DNA of 64,000 bases from Quillaja saponaria. Its lineage: Eukaryota; Streptophyta; Magnoliopsida; Fabales; Quillajaceae. The stretch lies in NCBI GenBank assembly GCA_029379385.1, contig CM055618.1, forward strand, positions 1,188,134-1,252,133, given 5' to 3'. Position numbers and translations under genes: made by a program. Numbering within the stretch: the stretch's first letter is position 1; every line of letters starts with the position of its first letter. The notes below the pieces were generated by a model that was not told the DNA's origin, ran no database searches, and saw only the letters and a list, made by a program, of their open reading frames with translations. This document shows, one piece after another, positions 11,372-22,700 of this stretch.

Positions 11372-11801
11372 GGGGGGGGGGGGGGGGGTCGCCCCGAACA
11401 AGGCTGCAGGCTACCCTGCAGCACGCAGGGTAGCCTGCAAAGCAGCGTGCAGGCTACCTTGCAGCGCGCAGGGTAGCCTGCACAGCTACCCTGCAGCGTG
11501 CAAGGTAGCCTGCACGCTGCAGGCTGTCTGAACCCGACTTTTGAAAAGTCGGTTTCAGACAAAATTTGTCCCCCACGGGCCAGTCCAGCGGGCCCGCGGG
11601 GGACAAATTTTTGGCTAGCACTCGCGTCCCACGCGCGAGTGCCTGATCTGGCCGGTGGTCCGACCTGGCATGCCAGGTCGGACCCAGAAACCGTGTTTTG
11701 AAAACAAGGTTTTATAACTTACCCCATTTTGACTATTATAGTAAAAATTTTACCATTTTGACCAAAAATTTTAAAGGTTTGACCCTTCTGTCCAAAATTC
11801 C
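11372..11801. repeat. right terminal inverted repeat, array of hairpins
   Basis: This is the inverted partner of 4203-4590. The GCAGGCTACCCTGC hairpin family has three copies here (11406-11438, 11449-11481, 11483-11513) against two in the left arm. They are followed by 11529-11542/11544-11557, a stem of about 17 bp around 11562-11611, and the counterparts of the left GCACTCGCG and GTCCGACCTGGC stems (11622-11690). Confidence 0.9.
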
Positions 11802-11811
11802 TCTGGATGTA
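11802..11811. repeat. right target site duplication of the MULE
   Basis: TCTGGATGTA, identical to 4193-4202. Confidence 0.9.
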
Positions 11812-13960
11812 TAGCTCCAGCCCCACATTTGAAGCTGTCACTTATTGAAAGCCTGACACGTGATGGGTGTTTTCTGTTTTCTAACATATGTTGACTTAAT
11901 CTAATTAGAATAATTTACAAGTCAAAACCATAGACCATTTTCAACCCTCACAGACACTACATGTACTTCCCACATTGAATACTTGCAATTATAATATTAT
12001 TTAAATAATCAAATACCTTCACTTCTTTTTATCTTTTTCTCAAACAATCTCATAGTTGATAGGTTGTTCCTGTCTCTCCCTAAAAATTAATATTAAATGA
12101 TATATCACAGCAAAATAGATAATTAATATAGGTTCGTGTGAAAACAAATATAAATTCAAATAACAACAATATATAAAATAAAAAATAAGACGTTTGTTTT
12201 GTAAGTATGTAATTCTCTCTATTCCCTCAATAATTTTAATTAGATATGAGATTTAAATCTCATATTTTTGTGATAAAGATCTTAAAAAATTCACCAACTG
12301 AACCACTTGGCAGTCGATTAATTTTACACACAAAAGAACATATAGTCCACATCTAAATAACGCGTTTTATGTGATGTTCTTTTGTTTAATTAATAGTGTC
12401 ATAGTCAATTATTTAAAGTTAGATATGTTACCATATAAATCTTTACCAACTACAATTAATAATTAGTTAAAGTAACCAAAAGGCACTTAATGATTGTGCC
12501 ACGGATTTGATGTACTTTATAATATAATTTGCATATAATAGTTACTTTTAATTTTTGAATGATGGACATTGATATTATTTTATTATAATAGAATCATTAA
12601 TTTATAGGTACCCCCCACCCCAAGATTTCTAAGCATGGGTTTCTACGTATATTCCTAGGATTTTGGTTGGTTTTTTTTTTCCCGTTTGGACATGGAAAAT
12701 GGCCCTCTTATAGTTATAACTTATAGGCCAAGTCCAAACAAAATCTTTTAAAATTAGATTGGATATAAGTACACTTATCCAATATAAAATTCTTAGTTTA
12801 AATAAAAAGAATGTTACTCAGAATTTAAGTTGATAATTATATAATAAAAACACTTAAAAAAGGAGGCAACAAAACTTTCAATTTTATTTTTTGCTAAGAA
12901 CAAAACTTTCTACTTGAGACTTCGTAATCAAACAAGGAACATCCACCTTCAATATTACAAACTACAAACTCATGCACAACAATATTAAAAAACACATGTC
13001 AAACAAGTAGAGATTCACTGATAGAACATTCAATATATTGTGTTTGTTGGAGTAATTTGAGTAAGTAAAAATTCACTTACATCGAAGAAATGATAAACTG
13101 CATCTTCGTCATAGTACCTTGTTGCAGGTCAAATTACTCATGTGCAAAGTAATACATGCATAGTATGCACCATTGAAGTCAATATTTCCATGAATGATTG
13201 TACCATCGAAGATATTATATTTCATCAAACTTCGTCTAGAAAAGAGAAGACTTGTAAGCTGAGAATGTCACAAAATATAGCGCAGATCCAGATAATTATG
13301 ACAATTTTCTTTGAGTAAAGAGGTTAGTCTCCAATGATCATCACAGTTAAACACGATAATCATTTCGCAAGGTCAATTGAGATGAAAAAGCATTTCCCAA
13401 ACAACTAGAAAGTTGTTCTGGATATCTGTGCTGCATAGCAACTGACAATTACTTGGGATTTTCTCACCACCCACCCTTGTTCATAAAACAGGGGAGATGC
13501 CACTGGACTTGTGGTCATTCAAAAAAAGGTGTTCAACTCGTCCGAAACCTTTTAATCCCTTCTCTCCAAATACATCTCCAGAAAGTAGTTAATTTCGACA
13601 TATACCAACATGTTTTATTGTGCTTGGGTACCAAGCACATCAAAAAACTTGAAAGTATGCACAAATTTTGCATCCAAGTTATAGTTATGCGACTGAACAA
13701 AGGCCTCTACAACTCTAGAACTACAACATATGTCTTCAATCTAACCTTCATAACCAAAAACCTTAAATGTCATTCATTTATTCTGCCCCAAAACACCCTT
13801 CCCTGAAAGCAAAAAAGGGAAAAAGCAAGAAAATAAATAAATGATAAATCTAAATACAAGTACAACCACAACATGGAAATACGGAAGATACCTGAATCCT
13901 TTCGTTCACTAAAAAGAAGGCACTGCATGGATTCCAAAACTAAGTGTCCAGGGCATTTAC
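11812..13960. other. intergenic DNA, no gene recognised
   Basis: AT-rich sequence with no family recognised on either strand. The frame at 13453-13806 has no recognisable motif. The missing 3' exon of the EAPP-like gene should lie in this stretch if it survived, but its conserved block was not found. Confidence 0.45.
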
Positions 13961-14127
13961 CTTTGACATTCTAGGCAAAGAGTGGTGAAACAAGCAGGCC
14001 AGCTAAGTACAGCATCAGACTCAAAGTCTTCTTTTCTTATGAACCCATAATTCATCGGTATCATCAAGATCTGGATAATAAAAGTCTGGTTTGACAGTAT
14101 AGCCTATGTCATCATCATCATCAGAAA
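13961..14127 (-). pseudogene. E2F-associated phosphoprotein (EAPP)-like exon, frameshifted
   Basis: One exon with an acceptor at 14128-14129 and a GT donor at 13960. It reads DDDDIGYTVKPDFYYPDL, DDTDELWVHKKR, a one-base frame change, then SDAVLSWPACFTTLCLECQ. Plant EAPP proteins have KPEFYDxxLDDKDxLWVQKKRKGRTSDAxLSCPACFTTLxLECQRHEKY at this place. The family binds E2F and affects the cell cycle in animals; its role in plants is little known. One cysteine of the SCPAC motif has become tryptophan. The next conserved block (HEKY..QYRAVFVVNC) was not found downstream and exon 1 was not recognised upstream. A decayed or partial gene is the best reading. Confidence 0.65.
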
Positions 14128-14901
14128 CTGGAGTACATACCAAACAAACAGCAGTCAGTAAAGGATACATATCAAAGAAATTTGGCTCTCAAATAAGGGT
14201 AAATAGACCTGGAAATGGGCTACAATGATTAGTAAGCTCATACTTGCCAATATTTCATTGTAAATTCAAAACTTCAGGAAAATTTTCACCATAGTCTTGC
14301 TGTTGACTAGTTACATTTTTGAAATCTTGACAAACAATACTCAATTTTTGACAAACACGCATCACAAAAACAACCAAAAAACATTAGGGATCACCAAATA
14401 CAAAGACACGACTAGTAAAACTGAAACATAATAAAAAGCTCCGTGGACCCTAGAAAAGTAGAATTAAACAATCAAAATTAGAATAAACTAGCAGCATATC
14501 AAAACATGGAATCTTGAGTGTAAGAGATAGATGTATTTTATAGAAGGATACAGAAGAACTTGGGTTGTACTCTATTGGATTTTAACTTTGAACCACACTG
14601 CATCTTCGAAATTGTTTTCCCTATATCTTTCTCTTATGTGAGCCTTGTTTTCTAAGACGCATTAATCTATATACATCTTACAACACGAAAAATAAGGCAT
14701 CTAATCTAGAAAAGAATTGGCAGTCTATGTACAATCATTGGTAAGTATCATAACACCAAACACATTAGAAATAACTCGAATCTTCATAAAAAATGTCTCA
14801 GTATACAAATGATAAATTCATATGCTATCTAACAGCATTAACTACTGAAAAAGTTGGCAGTTTAACTTGGTACTGCAAAGGAGATCCAGAATTGGATTCA
14901 G

Positions 14902-15745
14902 CCTCAATAGCTTGACCGGTACGAGTAAATTGATTAGAGTTGATGGTATATTTAAAGATGGGAAAAAAGGAAATTGCAAAGAATGGGAAGAGAGATAAAG
15001 AAAAACAAGTGTGAGGAGGGAAAAAGATGGGTTTTTCTTCACATCACTTGCACACCGCAAACAATCCATTATCCACTGACATACAAAACACTTTATTCAT
15101 ATGCTGATCAATCTAAGAAGTGGCTAAGAATGCAGATTAATGTCTACAGAGAAGAATCAGAAGTTTGTCTTTCACACACCAGTCACTTTTGAAATAACTA
15201 GACCAATTAAGAGCCTCAAAGAAAAAGAGAGGATAAGAACCCAACCGCAAGAGCATCTACTTCTAACAACAACCTTCACTTCCAATTATCGCCAACCCAT
15301 TGGCAAATGCCAAATTGCATCCAACATACATGAGTTGTCACTTATCAGAACCAACTGGAAAGCAAGGTGATTTCAACCACTTGGGAAAACATGAATTCCT
15401 CACTGACAATTAATTATTGGAAGAAGCATACTCACAGATGCAAATTCAATAATTTCCACACTTTCACTACATTAACCAAGCTATGCAGTGAATTACGAAT
15501 ACATGGAATACCTCATTCACCCCCAACTCCCAAACAATGCCACAGCCCACAACCCAATTCAAAAAAGAGGCAACAATGCCAGATATTAATGCAAGCTTAG
15601 TCTTCCACTTGTTCAGTAAAACCCCCAGATTCTAAACCTAATCAACTTTCAAACAGAAAGAAGTAAAATCCTTGGTTGAATTCATTAATTCATAGATTTT
15701 TTTTCCACTCAAAACTAAATAAAAAACCCTAATTCTAAAATTTGA
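14902..15745. repeat. diverged copy 1 of the segment 3' of the TCP gene
   Basis: It aligns nearly end to end with 18594-19625, sharing blocks such as GGGAAGAGAGATAAAGAAAA, TCCACACTTTCACT..ACTAACCAAGCTATGCAG and TTGAATTCATTAATTCAT. No protein family was recognised in either copy, although frames over both read similarly because the DNA is similar. No TCP coding sequence accompanies this copy. Confidence 0.8.
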
Positions 15746-15749
15746 AGAT

Positions 15750-17500
15750 CCATTTTAGTGTAATTTAACCTGTTATTCTTGTTCGTTGTAAAACATTGTA
15801 CTGATTATGTGCATTAAAATGAGTATTGGACAGTTTCCTTTTCAGAGTTTTGAATTCCTGTCCTTTTGTCAACCATTAGGCTCTATATCTATGTACTATA
15901 GTATGGAATATCCCCATGCTCAATAAGAAAAAAACCACCTTCTAATGACTACTGATTGTTACTCTTCACCATGAGAGTAGGGTTGCCACACCACACTAGT
16001 AAACAGCATATAATATTACTATAGTAATATTATGATAAGCATTTTACAGTAACAAGGAGAGATTCTGTCTAACGTAAAAGAGCAAACTAATAACATAGAA
16101 CATATTGCTATCCTGAAATCTTATAAGAAGAAATTTCAGCAGGTAGGATACAAAAGTGTAAATCCATAGCCAGCAACAACAGGGTGGTACACGTAAGATG
16201 TGGCTTAACCTTTACTATATGTTGATTTCTTATATGTATATTACATTAAGAGAATACATGAAAAACTGAAATATACAAGGTTTTATTGCCACATTCCCTA
16301 GAAGGCTGGAGGTTCAATGAACGTAGAGAATGTGACTGTGAGTTAAGAACTAGGACAAGATGTTGCTGCTTCCACTAGCACCTCTTCTTATGCTTGACCA
16401 ATGCATCTTTAAATTTCTTGATTTGCAAAACATTATTATATTTTGAAGTCAACATGAGAAAACAGACAGCAATGGCGCATACATGCCATGGTAAACATGA
16501 TGCAGACCCTAGTAAAATGCAATACATTCAACTAGAAAGCACAAGTCCTATACATATCAGCACCTGCAGCAAATGGAAAATCTTGAATTTCAAATAGACA
16601 GTAGAACAGTACATTGATTCTAGAATTCAAACCACAATTGATAAATAAATTCACCATCCAGTTCAATATCAATAATAAATACATAAGTCCATTGACTGAC
16701 AGCATGAGAATAGGAGGCGATATATATATATATATATATTATAAAGCAAGGCAACAATATGTACACTAAGTTACTAACCATAGCATTGGTACAGCTAAAG
16801 ATGGAGAACTTTGCATTTGATAGAGAATCCCCAACGTCTTGTGCCGAGGTCACCTCTCTCATGTTTGGTTGATGTCCTTTTTCCACCATTTCTGAGCTTT
16901 CCCAATTCTAAGGATCCGACAATTCCACAAAAGTAAAATAAATATATATATATATATATATATTACAACCAAAATTCTAAAAACATTCCCAAACTTTAGG
17001 GTTCATAATAATGAGAAATGCACAAAATCTCAAATGGAGGGCCAAGAAGGAAAAATTGAAGTCTTCATCAAATTGATTATTGAAAAAAAAAAATGACATT
17101 CACAATTACTTGTGATATTTAAACTCCATCAAGAAAGTAATATTTCTGTTAACATACTCACAACAAAGTCTTCAACATAATAACACTAAAATTGAGTAAC
17201 ATGAAAATGAAATTCAAAACCGCTTTTTAACCTTTCGTAATCTTCTATATTCCAGGAAAGTTCTTTGCTTGTATGGAACTTCAATAGGCATCAGATTTAA
17301 CTGCAGGAGTTCTTATTCAGCAAACCAAAGATTAAAGATCCTTTAGAAACAAAATTATCCCAAAAGGAGAAGTAAATATTTGAAGATAAAAGATGAGATA
17401 AATACCTGATTGGGAGATTTGTCAGTAATAAACCAATCACCCACGAATCCAAACCACCCTTCTGTTATATACAAGTCTGCCAAAACCCTCTTTTGTTCTT
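15750..17500. other. intergenic or intronic DNA with TA microsatellites
   Basis: No gene was recognised. TA runs lie near 16722-16739 and 16943-16962. A short minus-strand frame at 16889-16795 ending before a GT is a possible exon, but no family was recognised. Confidence 0.4.
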
Positions 17501-17509
17501 GTTTTCCAT

Positions 17510-17650
17510 TGTTAAGTTTCCACAGTGTGACAGGGTCCCAAGTGGCAACAATGGTGGTGGCGCTGAGAGAGTCCGGTTTTCTCTGATTCATATGTTTCCA
17601 GTGTTTCAGGGTCCCGATGGCAACGTTGGTGGTGGAGCTGAGAGAGTGCA
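17510..17650. repeat. two-copy tandem duplication, about 65 bp
   Basis: On the minus strand, CTCTCAGC(T/G)CCACCACCA followed by GTTGCCA and GGGACCCTG occurs twice. The ACACTG(T)GGAAAC tails are also duplicated. The frame across it (17693-17355) repeats itself accordingly and shows no known domain. Confidence 0.55.
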
Positions 17651-18593
17651 ATTTTCTAATTCCTTTTAGAAGATACGACAAAAAGAAGTGCATTTTTTCC
17701 TATTTCTGTCTAAATTTGTTTCTTTTCGGAAAAGATACAGACCCGGATTTTGAATTCAGATTCTCAAACCTTTGTTTCATTGACCCACCCAGAGACATCA
17801 AAATTTTCAAGCCAGTTGGTTTAGCTGTTGAATGAGCCACTGTTAGGAGCATTTGATCTGAGTTGACAATTTTATGAGGTGACATGATTTAATTGGTTGA
17901 GAATCATGCGATGATAATTCAATATTAGCTAATGCTGGCTAACTTTCTCACCAGGTGAATAAACAGTTTCTTAGCAGCATTACTCGCTAACATCACAAAG
18001 AAAGGGAACCTAACATATAGTTAGATACTAAATCTAATATCAGCTAGCTCCGTTCATATCTTTCCTGTGGAATTTAAAGTTTGAATAACTCAGAAGCAGG
18101 AAATCTGTTTCTGTTAAACGCACTGGACATCCCCACACTCAAACACCACAGAGCAGTTCAATAAGGATACAGCAGATTGATATTTCAGCCTGTCCTCTAA
18201 CTCGCATTGTCTGTCTTGTGTCTTAGAGAGAGAGAGAGAGAAAGAGGGGGGAGAAATGGGGAAAGTGTTTGTTATAGACCACCACTGTCATCAAAACCAG
18301 CTTAATTGACTCTCATTATGTAAAGATACAAACAATATACCTGTGAAAAGAAAGTAAATATTGGTTTTGACGCTGACACTAATCATCCAAATTAAATGAT
18401 TTGCACTCAAATGATTCAAATCAAAGGACATCATCTCAGTTTTCCTGGGAATCAAATAGATACAGCAACTACAAGTTGAATGCATCAAATATGAAATGTT
18501 TCACCAGAGTTGCAACATCAAAAGTCTTGTGAACAGATAGGTAATTTAAAATAATTCTTCATTGATATTGCTGTAAAATTAAAACATAACCAA

Positions 18594-19625
18594 CCTCAAT
18601 AGCTTGAACAGTAAGAGACCAAAGTTGTCAGCATGGATGGTATATGAATTTGTATCGATAAATGTTAGCAGAGAGCTCAAGATACTTCAAGATAAGAAAA
18701 GATATAGACTAGACAAAAAGAAAATGGAAAAGAATGGGAAGAGAGATAAAGAAAAATAAGTGTCAGGAGAAAAATAGATGGGTTTTTATTCACTTCACTT
18801 GCACCCCAAACAATTCACTTACATACAGAACACATTATTCTCACACTGATCAATCTAAGAAATTGCTAAGAATGCAGACTAATATCTCAAAACAAGAGGT
18901 CTTACATAGTAGAATCAGAACTGTCTTCCACACACCAATCACTTCTGTAATAACTAGATCAATAAAGAGCCCGAAAGCAAAAGAGAGGGTAAGAATCCAC
19001 CAGCAAGTGCATCTAATTCAGAACAACCTTCACTTCAAATTACCACCAACCCATTAACAATGCTGAATTGCAGCCAACATACATGAGTTGTCATCAGCAA
19101 CTAGAAAGCAAGGTATTCCATCAACGTGGGAAGACCAGAATTTCTCATTCACAATTAATTCTTGGAAGAAGCATAGTCTCATACATGAATTCGAGAATTT
19201 CCACACTTTCACTGCACTAACCAAGCTATGCAGCAAATTAGGAAGACATGGAATACGTCAGTCACCACCAATTCCCAAACAATGCCACAACAACCCACTT
19301 GAAAAAGAGGCAATAAAGATATCAATGCAATCTTCCACTTGATGAATATTCCACATGACTATAGCAAATTGTATGGATTTGCATATAACCCCAATTTTTG
19401 AAAACCCTTAGACTAAGCCATGAAATTTGAATCACCAGTTCTAATTCATTCACTTCATCTCTTCGCCAGCAAAACCCCGGATTCTAAACAAATTGTGACA
19501 CCTAAACTAAAACCTAATTAATTTTCAAACAGAAAGAAGAAAAATCCCTGATTGAATTCATTAATTCATGGATTCTTCTTCCAACCAAAACTAAAAATCA
19601 AAAGCCCTAACCCTAAAAATTACTA
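18594..19625. repeat. copy 2 of the duplicated segment, 3' flank of the TCP gene
   Basis: This partner of 14902-15745 lies downstream of the minus-strand TCP stop (19749). It may overlap that gene's 3' transcribed region. The copies differ by many substitutions and small indels, so the duplication is old. Confidence 0.8.
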
Positions 19626-19748
19626 AGAATCCTCTCATCTCCACACACGACAAAACAATAACCATACACATTTATCTTAATATATGCTAACAAAAGCACC
19701 ACCATCCACACCACCACCAAAGAGACCACAATACCTTTTCAAACCAAA

Positions 19749-20525
19749 TTAACGAGGTTCATCGTCTCTCCTACACGAATTACCCGGTCCTCCAGACAAT
19801 GACGCCAGTAAATTCAGATGTCCAGGAAGGTAATTTCCAAGCCTGGCCGCTGAAGCCTCTCCCATTGGCTGTTGTTGCTGATGCTGATGATGAAGGAACA
19901 ATGATGCCTGGTGCTGCTGAGAGACCGACACCGCTGCCTGTTGCACCACCATTTCCGGCGGTTGAGCCGCTGCAGCAAAGCTCCACACTTGCCCAAAGTC
20001 GGGCCTTGCAGGAAGGGCCCACAACCCAGCTGGGGTAGTCGGACCCACTATGGAACTCAAGGAGGGCCCGTCATCCTTGCTGGCCTCGTCGTCTGTCCTT
20101 ATGCGCTTCCCAAGTATAAAGGGGGTCGGACTCAACAAGGGCTTATGGTCAATAGAGATAGAAGTGGTCGATGAAGAGAGTGAACTTGAACCACCACCTC
20201 GCACGGAGACAGAGACAGTAGAGAAGCTGGCCGGAGTAGTACCGGTACCAGTTGCGGCTATAATAGAAGGCTCGGCTTGCCGGAGAAGCCACTCAATGGT
20301 TTGACCGTCGGATTTGTGTCCCAACTCCCTTGTCAGTTGGAAGACTCGCGCTGCGCATATGATTGGCATACGTATACGGCGTCCACGGCCGTCGACCTTG
20401 CTATGTCGGTCCTTCGACGGAGGCTTCTTAACGGCTAAAGCACCGTTACCCGGCGGCTGTTGTCTCTGGAGGTCAATCATAGCGCCGTTACTGACGCCGT
20501 TACTCATTCCGTCTGAATTGGGCAT
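19749..20525 (-). CDS. TCP7: class I TCP transcription factor, TCP7-like
   Basis: An intronless gene of 258 residues, usual for the family. The ATG at 20525 is chosen because the frame upstream has only a TTG. The TCP domain spans about residues 38-95: basic part [17 protein letters not shown], then a helix-loop-helix with [20 protein letters not shown] and [18 protein letters not shown]. The class I cysteine (Cys57 in ICAAR), reported to be redox-sensitive in this class, is present. [19 protein letters not shown], a His/Gln-rich stretch and the tail [19 protein letters not shown] match TCP7 rather than TCP14/15. It should act in the nucleus as a regulator of growth and cell proliferation through GTGGGNCCC sites. 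The leader is pyrimidine-rich on the coding strand, and one such site lies 254 bp upstream of the ATG. Confidence 0.95.
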   Translation of the reverse strand: MPNSDGMSNGVSNGAMIDLQRQQPPGNGALAVKKPPSKDRHSKVDGRGRRIRMPIICAARVFQLTRELGHKSDGQTIEWLLRQAEPSIIAATGTGTTPASFSTVSVSVRGGGSSSLSSSTTSISIDHKPLLSPTPFILGKRIRTDDEASKDDGPSLSSIVGPTTPAGLWALPARPDFGQVWSFAAAAQPPEMVVQQAAVSVSQQHQASLFLHHQHQQQQPMGEASAARLGNYLPGHLNLLASLSGGPGNSCRRDDEPR

Positions 20526-20735
20526 GGGTCTTGGTCTTGTCAAGATAGGAGACTGGAAGAGAGAAAAAGAGAGTTCCCCTGTGTTTGAATATCAATTGAA
20601 TTGGTTGGGTGGGTTGTGTAATTTCATGTGTTTGAGGAGGAGAGAGAAAGTGAAGGGTTCTTGTTGTTGGAGTTGTAGAGAAAGAAAACAAGGGAGGGGC
20701 TTTGGGGGAGAGAAGGAAACAGAGCTCTAATCATT
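20526..20735 (-). promoter_or_regulatory. CT-rich leader of the TCP gene
   Basis: On the coding (minus) strand this is rich in CT and TCTCTC runs, a frequent feature of plant core promoters and 5' leaders. The exact transcription start cannot be read from sequence. Confidence 0.5.
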
Positions 20736-20778
20736 GAGGGGCAGGAGCTGGTGGAGACAGGAAAAGTGCACATGGGAA

Positions 20779-20787
20779 GTGGGTCCC
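20779..20787 (+). promoter_or_regulatory. consensus class I TCP binding site
   Basis: GTGGGTCCC fits the class I TCP consensus GTGGGNCCC exactly and lies just upstream of the CT-rich leader of a class I TCP gene. This suggests possible autoregulation or cross-regulation by related TCP proteins. It is a sequence match only. Confidence 0.6.
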
Positions 20788-20869
20788 AGTACTCACTCCC
20801 ACAGCTCACACCCCTCTACTTACTACTCTGTTATGATATGTCATGTTCACCACGCGCCTTTTTTATCCT

Positions 20870-22560
20870 CTTAAATATTTAAATATTTTAAATTAATCTT
20901 CAACAATATTAATCTTGTACTTTTTTTTCTCAAATAATTCAATATTTTTCTTTCTTATCCTACATATTTTCAAATTAAGAGACTATAATCTTCTTACTTT
21001 TTTTTTGCTCGATTAACGAAATTTTTCTTATAAAAAAATACACATTATCTGTATTTAATTTCAAATTCTAATATTTGTATTTTTATAAATATTCTCACAC
21101 TTAAAAATATAAATTTAATTATTTCTAATATTCATTTATTTTTATTATAAATATTAGTCTCCAAAATTTAAACATATCTTATTCTTAGCCATTTAAAAAT
21201 AATTAATTATATAATAGCGAATTTAAATACTTTTTCCTCTTAAGGATAGATTTTGTACATGTGAAATTTAAATCTTGACTTCTAGGACAGGGTCACCCAG
21301 AGGAATTTAAAGAGTTGTCAGGATAGGGACCCATTTACTTTATGTACTTATTGAGTTGAAGGAGAAGATTCGTGCAATCTCCAGCTAAGTACTGTGAGTT
21401 TTAAGAACCACTAGCCTTGTGCCATGTCAGCTCCAACGCACCACGTAAATATTTAGAGATAATAAAATCTCCGGCCACCAAAACCCTTCTATGATAGTCT
21501 ATTTTCTAGGCCCAATAAGCTTTCCATATTTTTGGGTTTTGAGGATACAAAATCTGATGACAAAAAAACGAGGCAAATATAATTTTACGGTCTGTTTTCA
21601 TCTTAGGAATTGGGCCACCGGATGTGGCTCAATTCCATTTTTTTTTTTAATTTGAGTTGTGTTTATAAAATTAGGTTTTGCAATCAATATGCAAATTTTT
21701 TTGTAAATTGAATAACAACTAATTCAGATTAGCAAGAAGTTGTCTACACTAGAATATATAATACATACTACTATTGATTGTAATTCAAATGGAACTTGAA
21801 CATACAACCAAAACTAGATTACAGTCTATGATATCTTCACACAAAACCGAGGACTGTAGCAAGCATCTACAACTCTTCTTATGCAAGACTATATTATAGA
21901 ATTAAGACAATAAATTGAACTTTCTCTTAGATGATTAATTTTTTGACATGTCTTGATTTTTGTCACATATGCTCTTTTATATAGAGAGTCTTAGTTGTTA
22001 TAAAATAAATAATTTTTGTCAAAAATAATAAAAATTAATGTATAATTCTAACTGCTGATTTAATGTCTGATAACTAGTTAAAATGAATTTACAACATATT
22101 ATGGCTAACATAATAAATTTTGAGAGGAGAAATTGAATCAAATAGGGTATTATTACGATTTGAATTCGAATATTTATACTAATTGAATATAAAATTTGAA
22201 TTTGAATTGAATTTCGAACATTCCAATTTGAATAAAATGTCAAATATTTGAATTCGAATATTTGAGTATTTAGGGTATTTTGATAACATATATATATATA
22301 TATTTTATGTAAATTTTTTATAGCATATATTATTTTGAATTTTAATTCAAATTCAAATACTTACATAAAATTATTCAGTAAATATTGAATCAGATTATAT
22401 ATTATTTAAATATAAAATTAATTTATTTATTGAATAGCATAGAATTGAAAAAATCTAATTTGACTCCAAATTATTTAATTCCGATACAGGTAAACCCTTT
22501 TCAGGAAATGCCACTACAAATTAAAGATGATGAGTTGCAAGAAATTTAGTGTGGCCACAA
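20870..22560. other. AT-rich intergenic DNA between TCP and thioredoxin x
   Basis: It presumably holds the divergent promoters of the two genes. No other coding sequence was recognised. The stretch around 22140-22420 is an AATTCGAAT/ATTTGAAT-rich low-complexity region. Confidence 0.5.
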
Positions 22561-22700
22561 ATTTGCGATGTTTTCTATTTCTATTTGCCACTCCAAAATG
22601 ACATCCATTCATTTGTTTCAAACTCAAAAACAGACTCTACTTTTTCTAGTTCTCAATCTCTCTAGTCTGAATTCCTCTGCTCAGTCTCCTATTAACACTC

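Larger units (their letters stand above)
4203..11801 (-). mobile_element. Mutator-like element (MULE), 7.6 kb, MuDR transposase plus PMD gene
   Basis: This is a complete DNA transposon. The termini are inverted (GGGTTTTTGGACA.. at the left, GGAATTTTGGACA.. on the complement of the right) and are flanked by a perfect 10-bp direct repeat. Both long inverted repeats are GC-rich and hairpin-filled. Inside, two genes share the minus strand: a MuDR-type transposase (9952-7448), then 203 bp further on a plant mobile domain gene (7244-5168). About 1.4 kb of AT-rich sequence (9995-11370) upstream of the transposase has no recognised coding content. MULEs carrying PMD/MAIN-like genes are known in plants. 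Premature stops in both genes suggest this copy is no longer autonomous. Confidence 0.93.

Noticed and set aside
14974..15600. Frames over the duplicated TCP flank that look alike in both copies
   Set aside because: The similarity is at DNA level; the frames shift relative to each other and match no family, so they are not called genes.
19799..20730. Several long frames on the plus strand and in other minus frames across the TCP gene
   Set aside because: They come from the GC-rich TCP coding sequence and its CT-rich leader; only the 19749-20525 minus frame matches a family.
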